A stretch of 64,000 nt of DNA from the NCBI RefSeq assembly GCF_027359575.1, contig NZ_CP114784.1, positions 743,819 to 807,818 of the forward strand, written 5' to 3'. Positions 1-9,611 of the stretch are shown here, in pieces; positions within the stretch are counted from its first letter, which is position 1, and every line of letters begins with the position of its first letter. The notes under the pieces are model-generated. The model worked only from the letters and a program-made list of their open reading frames with translations, ran no database searches and was not told where the DNA came from. A program made the position numbers and the translations under genes. Origin of the DNA: Prochlorococcus marinus str. MIT 0917 (GTDB lineage Bacteria; Cyanobacteriota; Cyanobacteriia; PCC-6307; Cyanobiaceae).

Positions 1-285
1 GAAATTGGTGCTCAGCTTTCAGAGCAAGGAGGGTCAGGTCTTGTACTCTTTTCTGCTTTGGTTTCAATTAATCTGGCAGTTCTTAACTCTTTACCATTGC
101 CTCTTTTAGATGGAGGACAACTTTTTCTTCTAATTCTAGAGAGTATCCGTGGAAAGCCAGTTCCAGAAAAAGTTCAATTAGCTTTTATGCAATCTGGATT
201 TGTTTTACTAGTTGGACTAAGTGTTGTTTTAATAATCCGCGATACAACTCAACTATCTTTATTTCAACAGCTTGTCCATAGATAA
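1..285 (+). CDS. rseP: RseP/site-2 membrane zinc protease, C-terminal part
   Basis: The reading frame is open from base 1, so the gene begins before the window; the visible part is 94 residues. It contains the NSLPLPLLDGGQ motif, the third conserved metalloprotease segment of site-2 proteases, where the Asp of LDGG is a zinc ligand. A final hydrophobic segment (FVLLVGLSVVLII) ends just before the stop. Known members cleave transmembrane segments of anti-sigma factors and other membrane proteins within the bilayer. In picocyanobacteria this gene commonly lies before rpsN, as here. The HExxH motif and PDZ domain must lie outside the window, so the assignment rests on the LDGG segment and on context. 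Confidence 0.88.
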   Translation, partial: EIGAQLSEQGGSGLVLFSALVSINLAVLNSLPLPLLDGGQLFLLILESIRGKPVPEKVQLAFMQSGFVLLVGLSVVLIIRDTTQLSLFQQLVHR

Positions 286-408
286 TAACCTAAAAAATGG
301 ATTATTTAAATTTGAAAAAAATATTTTGAAAATAAATTTCCTGCAATTTCTTAAAACAATCAGGCAAAGAGTTAAAATGATATCCAAACGTGTTTAATAA
401 GCACCTTA

Positions 409-711
409 ATGGCCAAAAAGTCAATGATAGCGCGTGATGTAAAGCGCAAAAAACTTGTAGAAAGATACGCAGCGAAGCGTAAAACTCTTATTGATGCTTT
501 CAAATCAGCTAAAGATCCTATGGAAAGGCTAGAAATCCATCGAAAGATTCAAGCTTTACCAAGAAATTGTGCACCAAATAGAATTAGAAATCGTTGTTGG
601 GCCACGGGTAAACCAAGAGGCGTTTATAGGGATTTTGGCTTATGCAGGAATCAACTTAGATCAAGAGCTCATAATGGAGAATTACCTGGAGTAGTAAAAT
701 CAAGTTGGTAA
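409..711 (+). CDS. rpsN: 30S ribosomal protein S14
   Basis: A 100-residue basic protein with the S14 signature [20 protein letters not shown] followed by [15 protein letters not shown]. Its length matches the long, zinc-independent S14 of cyanobacteria and Gram-negatives rather than the 61-residue zinc form. S14 is part of the head of the small ribosomal subunit. The ATG at 409 gives the expected [10 protein letters not shown] start. A strong hairpin with a T-run lies 27 bases after the stop, so the gene is probably a single transcription unit. Confidence 0.97.
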   Translation: MAKKSMIARDVKRKKLVERYAAKRKTLIDAFKSAKDPMERLEIHRKIQALPRNCAPNRIRNRCWATGKPRGVYRDFGLCRNQLRSRAHNGELPGVVKSSW

Positions 712-737
712 TAACTATCAGCAAATTTATTTAAACC

Positions 738-774
738 AAGAAGTGGGAAAGATTATATTTCCCACTTCTTTTTT
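738..774 (+). terminator. Rho-independent terminator after rpsN
   Basis: A 13-bp perfect stem (738-750 with 758-770; core AAGTGGGAAA / TTTCCCACTT) and a 7-nt loop are followed directly by TTTT. It lies between rpsN and pnp and separates the two units. Confidence 0.88.
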
Positions 775-895
775 AATTTTATAGTTTCAGGAATTGTGGT
801 AAATGTTTCCTCTAGGAAACAAATCTATCGAGATTTTTACTCAATTAGTCCCATCAAGTGTAAGAATGTCTAAAGACAAAAAGCTATAAAGGCAC

Positions 896-3064
896 GTGCA
901 AGGTCAGACAAAATCCGTTTCCTTCGATGGTAGAGAGATAAAGCTCACTACAGGGAGATTTGCTCCACAGGCTGGTGGTTCAGTAATGATTGAGTGTGGG
1001 GACACCTCCGTTCTCGTAACAGCAACAAGATCTACAGGAAGAGAGGGGATTGATTTCCTACCTTTAATGTGTGAATACGAAGAAAGGTTATATGCAGCAG
1101 GAAGGATTCCAGGAAGTTTTATGCGTCGCGAAGGTCGACCTCCCGAAAGAGCGACTTTGATATCAAGACTTATTGATCGTCCAATGAGACCTCTTTTCCC
1201 TGGTTGGATGAGGGATGACATACAAATAGTTGCAACCTGTCTTTCCTTAGATGAAAGAGTTCCAGCAGATGTATTAGCTGTAACAGGAGCTTCAATGGCA
1301 ACATTAATGGCAGGTATTCCTTTCCAAGGGCCTATGGCTGCTGTTCGCGTTGGCCTCTTAGGAGATGACTTTGTTCTTAATCCAAGTTATCGAGAAATCG
1401 AAAGAGGTGATCTTGACCTTGTAGTTGCTGGAACTCCAGATGGAGTAGTAATGGTTGAAGCAGGAGCCAATCAACTTTCCGAACAAGACGTTATTGAAGC
1501 TATTGATTTTGGCTACGAAGCCATAACTGAATTAATCAATGCTCAAAAAGAAGTTTTAAAAGAGTCAGGAATCAATCAAGAGATTCCTGAAGCCCCTAAG
1601 GTTGACGAAACAATATCAAACTATTTAGATAAAAACTGTACAAAATCAATTAGTGAAGTCCTCAAAAACTTTGATCAAACGAAAGAAGAAAGAGACAATA
1701 AGATCGAAGAAATAAAGACAAGTATTTCTTTAAAAATAGATGGACTAAAAGACGATAACGCTGTAAAAAAATCTATTTCTTTAAACAACAAACTACTAGA
1801 AAATAGTTATAAAGCTTTAACCAAAAAGTTAATGAGAGATCAGATAATTAAGGAAGGTAAAAGGGTAGACGGAAGAGAATTGAATGAAGTAAGAGCAATT
1901 GAGGCTGATGCTGCAGTTTTACCTAACAGAGTTCATGGATCAGCTTTATTTCAAAGAGGTTTAACTCAAGTACTCTCTACTGCAACATTGGGCACTCCAA
2001 GCGATGCCCAGGAAATGGACGATTTAAACCCTAATACTGATAAGACCTATATACATCATTACAATTTTCCACCTTACTCAGTAGGAGAGACTCGACCAAT
2101 GAGAACTCCTGGAAGAAGAGAGATTGGTCACGGAGCTTTAGCAGAAAGGGCTTTAATTCCTGTACTTCCAGCAAAAGATACTTTTCCTTATGTTTTAAGA
2201 GTTGTTAGCGAAGTCTTGAGTTCTAACGGCTCCACCTCTATGGCCTCAGTATGTGGAAGTACGCTTGCACTCATGGATGCAGGAGTCCCCTTAAAAGCCC
2301 CTGTAGGTGGCGCTGCCATGGGCCTAATCAAAGAAGGCAAGGAAGTCAGAATTTTAACTGATATTCAAGGTATTGAAGACTTTCTTGGAGATATGGATTT
2401 CAAAGTTGCTGGCACAGAAAAAGGAATTACAGCCTTGCAAATGGATATGAAGATAACTGGACTTCCCATTGAGACAATTGGGGAGGCTATTAATCAAGCA
2501 CTTCCTGCTAGGACACACATATTAGGGAAAATGCTAGAGGCAATTGAAACACCAAAAGACAATTTATCTCCTCATGCCCCAAGGCTATTAAGCTTTAGAA
2601 TTGACCCAGAGCTCATTGGAACTGTCATTGGACCTGGAGGAAGAACAATAAAAGGAATCACAGAAAGAACTAACACAAAAATCGATATAGAAGATGGGGG
2701 TATTGTCACTATTGCCTCACATGATGGGGCAGCGGCAGAAGAAGCTCAGAGAATTATTGAAGGTTTAACTAGAAAAGTACATGAGGGAGAAATTTTCCCT
2801 GGTTCCATCACTAGAATTATTCCAATTGGCGCGTTTGTTGAAATACTTCCTGGAAAAGAGGGAATGATTCATATTTCTCAATTATCTGAAGCAAGAGTAG
2901 AAAAAGTGGAAGACGTTGTAAAAGTTGGAGATCAAGTAACGGTAAGGGTAAGAGAAATAGATAATCGCGGGCGCATTAATCTAACTTTAAGAGGAGTATC
3001 TCAAAATGGTGGAATGAACAACTACCCTGAGCCAACTCCTACGCCTGTAGCCCCTCTTACTTGA
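896..3064 (+). CDS. pnp: Polyribonucleotide nucleotidyltransferase (PNPase)
   Basis: A 722-residue 3'-5' exoribonuclease that phosphorolyses RNA and can also add tails; it is the main RNA turnover enzyme in many bacteria. Domain order is canonical: first RNase PH fold (about 10-230), a charged, lysine- and glutamate-rich linker (about 230-320), second RNase PH fold (about 330-550) with the active-site segment GDMDFKVAG near 500, a KH domain with GPGGRTIKG near 580, and an S1 domain to about 705. Length is close to the usual 700-720. The start is GTG at 896, giving [10 protein letters not shown], the normal PNPase N terminus. It is convergent with cysQ (3-base gap). Confidence 0.97.
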   Translation: MQGQTKSVSFDGREIKLTTGRFAPQAGGSVMIECGDTSVLVTATRSTGREGIDFLPLMCEYEERLYAAGRIPGSFMRREGRPPERATLISRLIDRPMRPLFPGWMRDDIQIVATCLSLDERVPADVLAVTGASMATLMAGIPFQGPMAAVRVGLLGDDFVLNPSYREIERGDLDLVVAGTPDGVVMVEAGANQLSEQDVIEAIDFGYEAITELINAQKEVLKESGINQEIPEAPKVDETISNYLDKNCTKSISEVLKNFDQTKEERDNKIEEIKTSISLKIDGLKDDNAVKKSISLNNKLLENSYKALTKKLMRDQIIKEGKRVDGRELNEVRAIEADAAVLPNRVHGSALFQRGLTQVLSTATLGTPSDAQEMDDLNPNTDKTYIHHYNFPPYSVGETRPMRTPGRREIGHGALAERALIPVLPAKDTFPYVLRVVSEVLSSNGSTSMASVCGSTLALMDAGVPLKAPVGGAAMGLIKEGKEVRILTDIQGIEDFLGDMDFKVAGTEKGITALQMDMKITGLPIETIGEAINQALPARTHILGKMLEAIETPKDNLSPHAPRLLSFRIDPELIGTVIGPGGRTIKGITERTNTKIDIEDGGIVTIASHDGAAAEEAQRIIEGLTRKVHEGEIFPGSITRIIPIGAFVEILPGKEGMIHISQLSEARVEKVEDVVKVGDQVTVRVREIDNRGRINLTLRGVSQNGGMNNYPEPTPTPVAPLT

Positions 3065-3067
3065 TAA

Positions 3068-3982
3068 TTAAACTACAAATTTAGATTCTTCTAGAGAGAA
3101 AAACTCCATAGCTTTTTGGCAAATCTTTTTATGAGATTTACCATGGCTAGCAATTAAACAGCCAGGCTGAGAATAGTTAGTTTGCTGGTAAGTCAAATTT
3201 GTTCCATCGGCATGAGAGAACATTCCACCAGCCGCTTCAATGAGTACATGGGGAGCAGCCATATCCCAATCCTTTGGAGAAGTTTGTCCAGATATAGATA
3301 TATAAACATCTGCTTCTCCTCTCATAATCGAGGCGATTTTACAACCGACACTGCCTATTTTTTTTGTCTCAGCAAAGCACAAAGTTGACAGAAGTTTTTT
3401 AAGTTTTGATTGTTGATGATTTTTGCTTGAAACCAGAACTAATTTAGGAATATCAATCCTTTCACTAAAAGAAAAGTTCTTTTTAGAGCCATCTCGGTTT
3501 TCAAACCATGCACCAATTCCAATAATTCCAAACCATAATTCATTCTTTTCAGGAATCAAAACTATCCCAAGTTTTGGCTTTTCTTTATATGCCAAAGCAA
3601 TATGAACTGCATAGTTTTCAGACCCTTGAAGAAAATCCTTTGTCCCATCAAGTGGGTCAATAATCCAGCACCAATCTTTTTTATAATTTTCTAGTTGAAA
3701 GGTTTTTTCCTTAGAAGTTTCTTCACTTAAAATATCCCATTCTTTAAATGTGAGATTATCCTGCAATCCAGAGATCAATAATTCATTAACTGCCATGTCA
3801 GCTGCTGATACTGGGCCATCGCCACCTTCTTCTACAGTTAAGGATCTTGGAAAGCCATAGGGAGGCTGCTCCCCTCTCGCATATGCCATCAAAACATCGG
3901 CTGAAGCCCAGCAAAGTTTTCTAAGCTCATCCAATAAAGTCGTTAATTCGACCTCTTCTGGCACAACAAGATCAATTGACAT
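3068..3982 (-). CDS. cysQ: 3'(2'),5'-bisphosphate nucleotidase (CysQ, inositol monophosphatase family)
   Basis: A 304-residue member of the metal-dependent inositol monophosphatase superfamily. The family metal-binding motifs are present: EE at 87-88, DPLDGTKDF at 109-117, and WDMAAPH followed by EAAGG near the C terminus. CysQ hydrolyses 3'-phosphoadenosine 5'-phosphate, a by-product of sulfate assimilation. An inositol or fructose phosphatase cannot be fully excluded from motifs alone. The gene is divergent from rsmI with one base between the start codons, so both promoters must lie within or over coding sequence. Confidence 0.88.
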   Translation of the reverse strand: MSIDLVVPEEVELTTLLDELRKLCWASADVLMAYARGEQPPYGFPRSLTVEEGGDGPVSAADMAVNELLISGLQDNLTFKEWDILSEETSKEKTFQLENYKKDWCWIIDPLDGTKDFLQGSENYAVHIALAYKEKPKLGIVLIPEKNELWFGIIGIGAWFENRDGSKKNFSFSERIDIPKLVLVSSKNHQQSKLKKLLSTLCFAETKKIGSVGCKIASIMRGEADVYISISGQTSPKDWDMAAPHVLIEAAGGMFSHADGTNLTYQQTNYSQPGCLIASHGKSHKKICQKAMEFFSLEESKFVV

Positions 3983-3983
3983 A

Positions 3984-4871
3984 ATGGATTTAATTGACGA
4001 GAACCAGCATCAGCAAGAAAGATCAGAACCTTGTCCAGGGACACTTTACATAGTAGGTACGCCAATAGGAAACTTAGGAGATTTATCTCCGAGGGCAAAG
4101 TCAATTCTCAAGAATGTTTCAGTAATAGCCTGTGAGGATACTCGTAGAAGTGGACAATTATTGAAAATAATAAAATCTAAAGTACCACTTCTTAGCTATC
4201 ACAAACACAATTTCAAAAGTCGTCAATCTCAATTATTAGGAATACTAGAAAGCAGGGGGAGTCTTGCTTTAATTAGTGATGCTGGCTTACCAGGGATAAA
4301 TGATCCAGGTCAAGAACTTGTTCATGCTGCTAGGTCCAATAGTTATGAAGTAATTTGCATTCCAGGACCTTGCGCTGCAACTACAGCATTAGTAATAAGT
4401 GGCTTACCATCAGAGCGATTTTGCTTTGAAGGGTTTCTCCCAAAGAAACGAAGCCTTAGGAAGAAACGTTTGGAGGATATTTCACAAGAACATAGAACGA
4501 CAGTAATATATGAATCACCGCATCAATTGATAAAACTCTTAGAAGATTTATCTATTGAATGCGGAAAAGATCGCCCTATTCAAATCGCAAGAGAACTTAC
4601 AAAAAGATATGAAGAGTCAATAGGGAAGACCATCGAGGAGGTAAAAAAATATTTCATGATAAACAAGCCAAAAGGAGAATTCACAATAGTTCTAGGAGGA
4701 AATAATAAAAAGAAAAAGAATAGAATAGGTGAATCAGAAGCATTAAATAAACTCAATATTTTAATCAATCAAGGAGAAAGATCTAATATTGCAGCTCGAA
4801 AAGTTTCAGAAGAAACGGGTTATGACAAAAAATGGCTTTATTCGAAATTACATAAGAAGCTTGACAAATAA
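3984..4871 (+). CDS. rsmI: 16S rRNA (cytidine(1402)-2'-O)-methyltransferase
   Basis: A 295-residue SAM-dependent methyltransferase of the tetrapyrrole-methylase fold. Diagnostic stretches are LYIVGTPIGNLGDLSPRA near residue 21, ACEDTRRSG, LISDAGLPGINDPG and the PGPCAATTALVISGLPS motif. RsmI methylates C1402 in the decoding centre of 16S rRNA. Length is slightly above the usual 275-290, with a lysine-rich stretch (KKKKN) before the C-terminal helical domain. It starts one base from the cysQ start on the opposite strand. Confidence 0.95.
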   Translation: MDLIDENQHQQERSEPCPGTLYIVGTPIGNLGDLSPRAKSILKNVSVIACEDTRRSGQLLKIIKSKVPLLSYHKHNFKSRQSQLLGILESRGSLALISDAGLPGINDPGQELVHAARSNSYEVICIPGPCAATTALVISGLPSERFCFEGFLPKKRSLRKKRLEDISQEHRTTVIYESPHQLIKLLEDLSIECGKDRPIQIARELTKRYEESIGKTIEEVKKYFMINKPKGEFTIVLGGNNKKKKNRIGESEALNKLNILINQGERSNIAARKVSEETGYDKKWLYSKLHKKLDK

Positions 4872-4924
4872 ACTTTTTAACTCAAAGCTAATAAAAAGAT
4901 AAATTTTTATTAGAGAATTTTTAA

Positions 4925-5155
4925 ATGTTTTTCAGATTAAAACTTTTAACTCTAAATATTGCCACAGCAATATTGTTAATTTTTTTTCTATGCCTAGGAT
5001 CTCAAAATATAGGGAAAAAATATAGTTTAGATTTTATAATTAATAAAACAGTATCTCTTCCAATTGGTTTCTTAATGGGTGCGACATTTACTTTCGGATT
5101 AATGTCTGGTGGTTTAACTTCAGTATTAATGATTAGCAAGGATGATGATAATTAA
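4925..5155 (+). CDS. Small membrane protein, LapA/DUF1049-like
   Basis: A 76-residue protein with two hydrophobic segments (about 8-27 and 45-66), a short polar loop, and an acidic tail (SKDDDN). Spacing and a glycine-rich second segment (GFLMGATFTFGLMSGG) resemble the LapA/DUF1049 family of small inner-membrane proteins common in cyanobacteria. The function is not established. It lies 53 bases after rsmI and may be co-transcribed. ATG at 4925 is the only sensible start. Confidence 0.65.
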   Translation: MFFRLKLLTLNIATAILLIFFLCLGSQNIGKKYSLDFIINKTVSLPIGFLMGATFTFGLMSGGLTSVLMISKDDDN

Positions 5156-5167
5156 CTTTTACAATAA

Positions 5168-5965
5168 CTAATTATCCAAGCCAATTATTGAATCTTCAAG
5201 TATTAATCTAGTAATACCTTTTGAAATTAAATATGATTTTGAAAGTTTAAATACATTTGTGTTTGGAACCTTAATTACTCTTTGACTTCTCGAACAAATC
5301 CTTTTAGCAGAACGTTGATTAGCAAATAATAAAATTGCATTTCTTTGTAATTCATTTTCAGGTAAAAAGCTCCACTCAGGCAAATCAGAAATAGACTGCA
5401 ATTCTAACTCAACTTTTTTATCCACAATCATATATACGCTTTCAGGAAGGCTTTCATAATTAAGTATCTCAAAATCTGATTTTTGCTTCCCTAAATCAAA
5501 ATCAAAGCTAGAAATCAAGGGGGCTATTTCCTCAAAATCATTAGCTACATCTTGACTATTATTATTACTTACAAAAGACAAATCTTCACTTAAATAATCA
5601 GAATCTTCAACTGAAAAAGAATTAATCATATCAAGTTCATGTAAATTAGATTCTTGATTTACGTTAATACTTGAATCTTCTTTTTCATCTTGTTCCTTAA
5701 ATGAAATCAATGAATTAGAATATTCTATATCCTTCTTTTCTATTATAGTTTTAGTATCAAACAATTTTTCGCTTTTATTGTGAATCTTTGATCGTTTTTT
5801 CTTTAAAAGTTTATATTCACTATCTGTTAATAAAGTTTTGACCGTTCTATTTATAGTATTTGGTGAACAACTATATTTTCCTGCTAAGAAATTGGTACTA
5901 TCTCCAGCCTTATAAGCATCTAAAATCTCTGCTTTTTGTGTTTTGGTCAACCTTCTTGAAATCAT
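5168..5965 (-). CDS. Conserved helix-turn-helix protein of unknown function
   Basis: A 265-residue protein. The first 60 residues form a likely transposase/resolvase-type helix-turn-helix (LTKTQKAEILDAYKAGDST followed by a second helix pair with CSPNTINRTVK). Then comes a basic stretch, a long acidic, serine-rich and low-complexity middle (about 70-180), and a compact C-terminal domain (about 190-265) with LPENELQRNAILLF and CSRSQRVIKVP. The N terminus suggests DNA binding and the acidic middle suggests a flexible linker. It is convergent with the small membrane protein at 4925. It is probably a chromosomal picocyanobacterial protein and not cargo of the island that starts at 6279. Confidence 0.6.
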   Translation of the reverse strand: MISRRLTKTQKAEILDAYKAGDSTNFLAGKYSCSPNTINRTVKTLLTDSEYKLLKKKRSKIHNKSEKLFDTKTIIEKKDIEYSNSLISFKEQDEKEDSSINVNQESNLHELDMINSFSVEDSDYLSEDLSFVSNNNSQDVANDFEEIAPLISSFDFDLGKQKSDFEILNYESLPESVYMIVDKKVELELQSISDLPEWSFLPENELQRNAILLFANQRSAKRICSRSQRVIKVPNTNVFKLSKSYLISKGITRLILEDSIIGLDN

Positions 5966-6278
5966 TTTCTATCGTTTCTACATATCCAAGATAAGACCTA
6001 ATCGCTAGAACTAGTAAAAAAACATTTCAACCTACAAAAAAATCTTATAAAAATCCAGAAAGCACAAGGCACCACCAAATTCAGTCCCAAAAATCCTATA
6101 TTATTTGATTATCCATATGTTGATAAGAATCAATTAATTTCAATACATCAACAATCAAGCTATTGTTGGTCTGCTTAATTCTGCTTGTGGCGTGATACGT
6201 CAGTATGTAGTCTTGAATAGTTGAGTTTTTCAGACTAAAGCGAGCCTTATCGTTTTTCTCTTAAAAGAACCCCATTTA
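5966..6278. other. Intergenic region before tRNA-Arg
   Basis: 313 bases between the HTH gene and the tRNA, with stops in every frame. No hairpin or gene could be supported. The promoter of the tRNA must lie here, but no box stands out. Confidence 0.5.
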
Positions 6279-6352
<74 letters not shown>

Positions 6353-6506
6353 TTCAAAAAAGCTTTGATAGAAATAGACTTCAGAGATCGGTGAAATTAT
6401 CCAAGTCATTTTTCATATGTCATGCTATTTGCTCTTATTGCAATTCTAAAACAAAATATTTACCAAAAAGATTTAGCCGTACCAACGAAATGGCGTATTG
6501 GCTTGA

Positions 6507-6941
6507 ATTCTGCATCAAAATATCAAGGTTGAATGTGAACGTGGGTGGTTAATTACTCCACAAGGTCGCAAAACAAAGGTTGAAAGAAAACTTGCAAAAG
6601 GACTCGGATCTAATAATCCAAGAAGCTTATGGAATCTGTACATAGCTTTCAAGCAAGAAAATACCTCCTCCCTTATCAGAGACACATTTAAACGACCTAA
6701 TGTCCTAACAATAAATTCAGATAATTCTCTTTCACCAAAAGAAGCTCAATCCAAAGTTGAAACTCAAAGCCTTGTTCAAGGTGTATTAATGAACAGGGAG
6801 AACTTAAAAAAACGAATACTTGGCGACTTGCAAAGCAAAAGGGAAAAGAACAACAACTACCTACTAAGCAAGGTGAAGACACATCAATTTATTAAGGAAA
6901 CTCTAGTGAAGAAAAGCCTCGGTCAGAAAGAAAAGCGATGA
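6507..6941 (+). pseudogene. Decayed coding fragment in the tRNA-Arg proximal end of the island
   Basis: A 144-codon open stretch with no credible start, preceded by a stop at 6504-6506. A neighbouring frame upstream reads EYWLEFCIKISR before ending, so a frameshift is likely. The fragment is basic (ITPQGRKTKVERKLAKGL, then SLWNLYIAFKQEN). Its second half (from about 6790) is nucleotide-similar to 29990-30235, where another frame reads DEYLAICKAKGEKQQL. I do not recognise the family. Its place directly after the tRNA would suit a recombinase or other mobile-element gene, but no catalytic motif is visible. Confidence 0.45.
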
Positions 6942-7114
6942 TTAAATACTCAAAACAGGACTGAAAAAAGTAAAAACCTGAGGAAACGAAAGGAAGAAAA
7001 CCCTTCAAAACTTAGCTGTTTTTTCACTTTATGCTCGACCAACATGTTATGGATAAGGGCTGGAACACATTAAATACTGAAAAAGTGAATATTTAATTAG
7101 AAAATTTACGATAA

Positions 7115-7317
7115 TCTTGTTAAAGGGAAAAAGTTTCCCTTGAAGGGAAAGCGGTGGGTAATTAACAAATACCTTTATTTCAATAGGCTTTGACAAATTA
7201 CTTCCCCGTGCATGGAGATAAACTTCTGCATAATTACAACGGGTCAAGCTCTTCTTAAAGTTAAGCCCAAGTGTAAGTTAATATCCTAATGAAAAGCTTT
7301 TTAAAGAAAGAATAGAA
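7115..7317 (+). promoter_or_regulatory. Repeated upstream module of a TPR gene (copy 1)
   Basis: About 200 non-coding bases before the TPR-GT41 gene. They include an 8-bp hairpin AAGGGAAA/TTTCCCTT (7123-7139) and a core around 7151-7215 (cggtgggtaattaac, then CTTTATTTCAATAGGCTTTG and AATTACTTCC). Recognisably related sequence precedes the genes at 30481, 41306 (minus strand), 59982 and 62642, and part of it precedes 21275. This conservation outside coding sequence suggests a shared leader or promoter, or a recombination landing site. Confidence 0.6.
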
Positions 7318-9603
7318 GTGCCTGAAGAAATGAAAGGTTTTGGTAAACAACGTAAACATAAAAAGAAACAACCAAAAGCAAATAAAAAAATATTAATTCC
7401 AGGTGCTTTAGAAGAATTTAAAGGCAATTTTTCACTTTCAACCAATAAATCAGCCAAGCCAACTAAGGAAGAAATAATTAATAAAGTATTTAAATTTCAT
7501 TCAGAAGGTAATATTCCAGAAGCAGTAAGATATTATGAACTTTTTATCAATCTTGGCTTTAAGGATTGCAATATTTTTTCAAATTATGGAATTATTTTAA
7601 GAAGGTTAGGGAAACTACAAGAAGCAGAATTATTTACTCGCAAATCTATTGAGATGAACCCTAACAATGCAGATGCTTATGTAAATCTAGGAAATATATT
7701 GATAGATCTTGGTAAATCAAAAGAAGCAGAATCATCACAACGTATTGCCATTAAATTGAACCCTAATCTTGCAATGGCGCATAACAATCTGGGAAACACA
7801 TTGAAAGATCTTGGACAATTGAAAGAGGCAGAAATTTCTACTCGAAAAGCAATAGAAATAAATCCTGATTTAGCAATCTCTCATAATAATCTAGGATCTA
7901 TTTTGAAAGATAAGGGCCAATTACAAGAGGCGGAAATTTCTGCTCGCAAAGCAATTGAAATAAAACCTGATTTCGCAGAAGCGCATTGTAATCTGGGATC
8001 TATCATGAAAGATCTTGGACAATTGAAAGAGGCAGAAATTTCTGCTCGCAAATCAATTGAACTTAAACCTGATTACGCTGTTGGTAATTTTAATCTTGGA
8101 TGTATATTGCTTGATATATATGATAAATACCAATCGATTATTGATTTAAAAGAAGCAGAATTATATACTCGAAAAACGATAGAACTTAAACCTGATTATC
8201 CTGATGCTCATTTTAATCTAGGGTCCATTTTGCTGGATTCAGACAAATTAGAAGAATCACATCTAGCATATAAAAAATCCTTAGAAATAAATCCCAAACA
8301 AATTCGTACTATTTCCAAGATGATTTTCACTTCAGCCCATCTTTGCATGTGGGATCAGATGGAAAAGTATATACCTGATTTAAATAGATTAGGGATAGAG
8401 GGAAAGGCAGTAAATCCATTAGAATTAATGTATGTAGAGGACAACCCATTAAATCACTTAAAGCGTGCAGTTAAATATAATCAAGAACACAAAAAAGAAG
8501 AATTACCAAATGTCAATCACAAAAAAAACAAAAAAATTAAGATCGGCTATTTTTCATCTGATTTCAGAAATCATCCAGTTACTCATTTACTAATAAGGAC
8601 ACTAGAGTTACATGATAAATCCAAATTCGATATATATGCATATAGTCTATCTAAGGTTAAAGATGATTATACAATAAGAGTAAAGAAAGCTGTATCTACT
8701 TTCAGAGAAATCAATAATCTTTCTGATCTTGATATAGTTAAACTTGCAAGAAATGATCAAATAGATATAGCAATAGATCTAAATGGAATTACAAAATTTC
8801 ATAGAGCTTCTATTTTTTCTTATAGAGTAGCTCCTATTCAAATAAACTATCTTGGTTATACTGGATCGCTAGGATCAGATTCCTATGATTATATTCTTGC
8901 TGATAAAGTATTAATTCCAGAGGAAAATAAGAAATTTTATACTGAAAAAGTCTTACACCTTCCTAATAGCTCTTATCCCCATGATAATACAAGGAAAGTA
9001 TCAGTTAATAAATTCAGCAGGGAGCAATTAGGACTTCCAGTAGATGGATTCGTATTTACATGCTTTAATGCAATCCAAAAAATAACTAGAAAAGAATTCA
9101 ATATATGGCTCAGATTATTACATAGCGTAGAAGGAAGTGTTTTATGGTTAATAAAACCACATCAGGTTGCAATGAATAACTTATATTCTGAATTAATTAA
9201 TCATGGCTTAGATAAAGAAAGGATAATATTTGCTGAACATATGAAATTAGACGAGCATTTATCAAGACAAGCATGTGCTGATTTATTTCTTGATACTTTC
9301 AATTTTAATGCTGCAACAACAGCAAATTTTGCCTTATCCTCGGGTTTACCAGTTATAACTTTATTAGGAAAGAGTTACAGTGCAAGAATAGGAGCAAGTA
9401 TACTAAGTGCTTGTAATCTAAATGAATTAATTACAACTAGCCATGCTGAATATGAATCTTTAGCATGTGAACTTGCAACTAACAAAGAAAAGCTCAAAGC
9501 AATTCGCGAAAAGCTTATAAATAAAAATAAATTATCGTTTTTTGATTCTTCCAAATTTACTAATGAATTAGAACTTATTTATAATAAAATTATTAATACT
9601 TAG
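7318..9603 (+). CDS. TPR protein with OGT/SPINDLY-like (GT41) glycosyltransferase domain
   Basis: 761 residues. The N terminus is a basic leader (KGFGKQRKHKKK) plus the family cassette ending in a first helix pair (about 55-80). Seven TPR units (about 81-325) follow, the sixth enlarged by about 8 residues. The C-terminal half (about 404-760) is GT41-like: IGYFSSDFRNHPVTHL near 406, CFNAIQKI near 581 (the Lys aligns with the UDP-contacting Lys of OGT) and LDTFNFNAATT near 658. Known members move a sugar from a nucleotide sugar to Ser/Thr of proteins; donor and acceptor are unknown here. The start is GTG at 7318. The stop is 9 bases before the SDR at 9612, so the two are probably one operon. 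Confidence 0.9.
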   Translation: MPEEMKGFGKQRKHKKKQPKANKKILIPGALEEFKGNFSLSTNKSAKPTKEEIINKVFKFHSEGNIPEAVRYYELFINLGFKDCNIFSNYGIILRRLGKLQEAELFTRKSIEMNPNNADAYVNLGNILIDLGKSKEAESSQRIAIKLNPNLAMAHNNLGNTLKDLGQLKEAEISTRKAIEINPDLAISHNNLGSILKDKGQLQEAEISARKAIEIKPDFAEAHCNLGSIMKDLGQLKEAEISARKSIELKPDYAVGNFNLGCILLDIYDKYQSIIDLKEAELYTRKTIELKPDYPDAHFNLGSILLDSDKLEESHLAYKKSLEINPKQIRTISKMIFTSAHLCMWDQMEKYIPDLNRLGIEGKAVNPLELMYVEDNPLNHLKRAVKYNQEHKKEELPNVNHKKNKKIKIGYFSSDFRNHPVTHLLIRTLELHDKSKFDIYAYSLSKVKDDYTIRVKKAVSTFREINNLSDLDIVKLARNDQIDIAIDLNGITKFHRASIFSYRVAPIQINYLGYTGSLGSDSYDYILADKVLIPEENKKFYTEKVLHLPNSSYPHDNTRKVSVNKFSREQLGLPVDGFVFTCFNAIQKITRKEFNIWLRLLHSVEGSVLWLIKPHQVAMNNLYSELINHGLDKERIIFAEHMKLDEHLSRQACADLFLDTFNFNAATTANFALSSGLPVITLLGKSYSARIGASILSACNLNELITTSHAEYESLACELATNKEKLKAIREKLINKNKLSFFDSSKFTNELELIYNKIINT

Positions 9604-9611
9604 TTATAAAA

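Noticed and set aside
904-1221. A 105-codon frame opposite to pnp, and similar frames opposite to cysQ, rsmI and the NodU gene
   Set aside because: They lie wholly within well-supported genes and have no recognisable content.
6697-7247. Short minus-strand frames (61 and 66 codons) between tRNA-Arg and the first TPR gene
   Set aside because: They overlap decayed sequence and the upstream module, with no supporting features.
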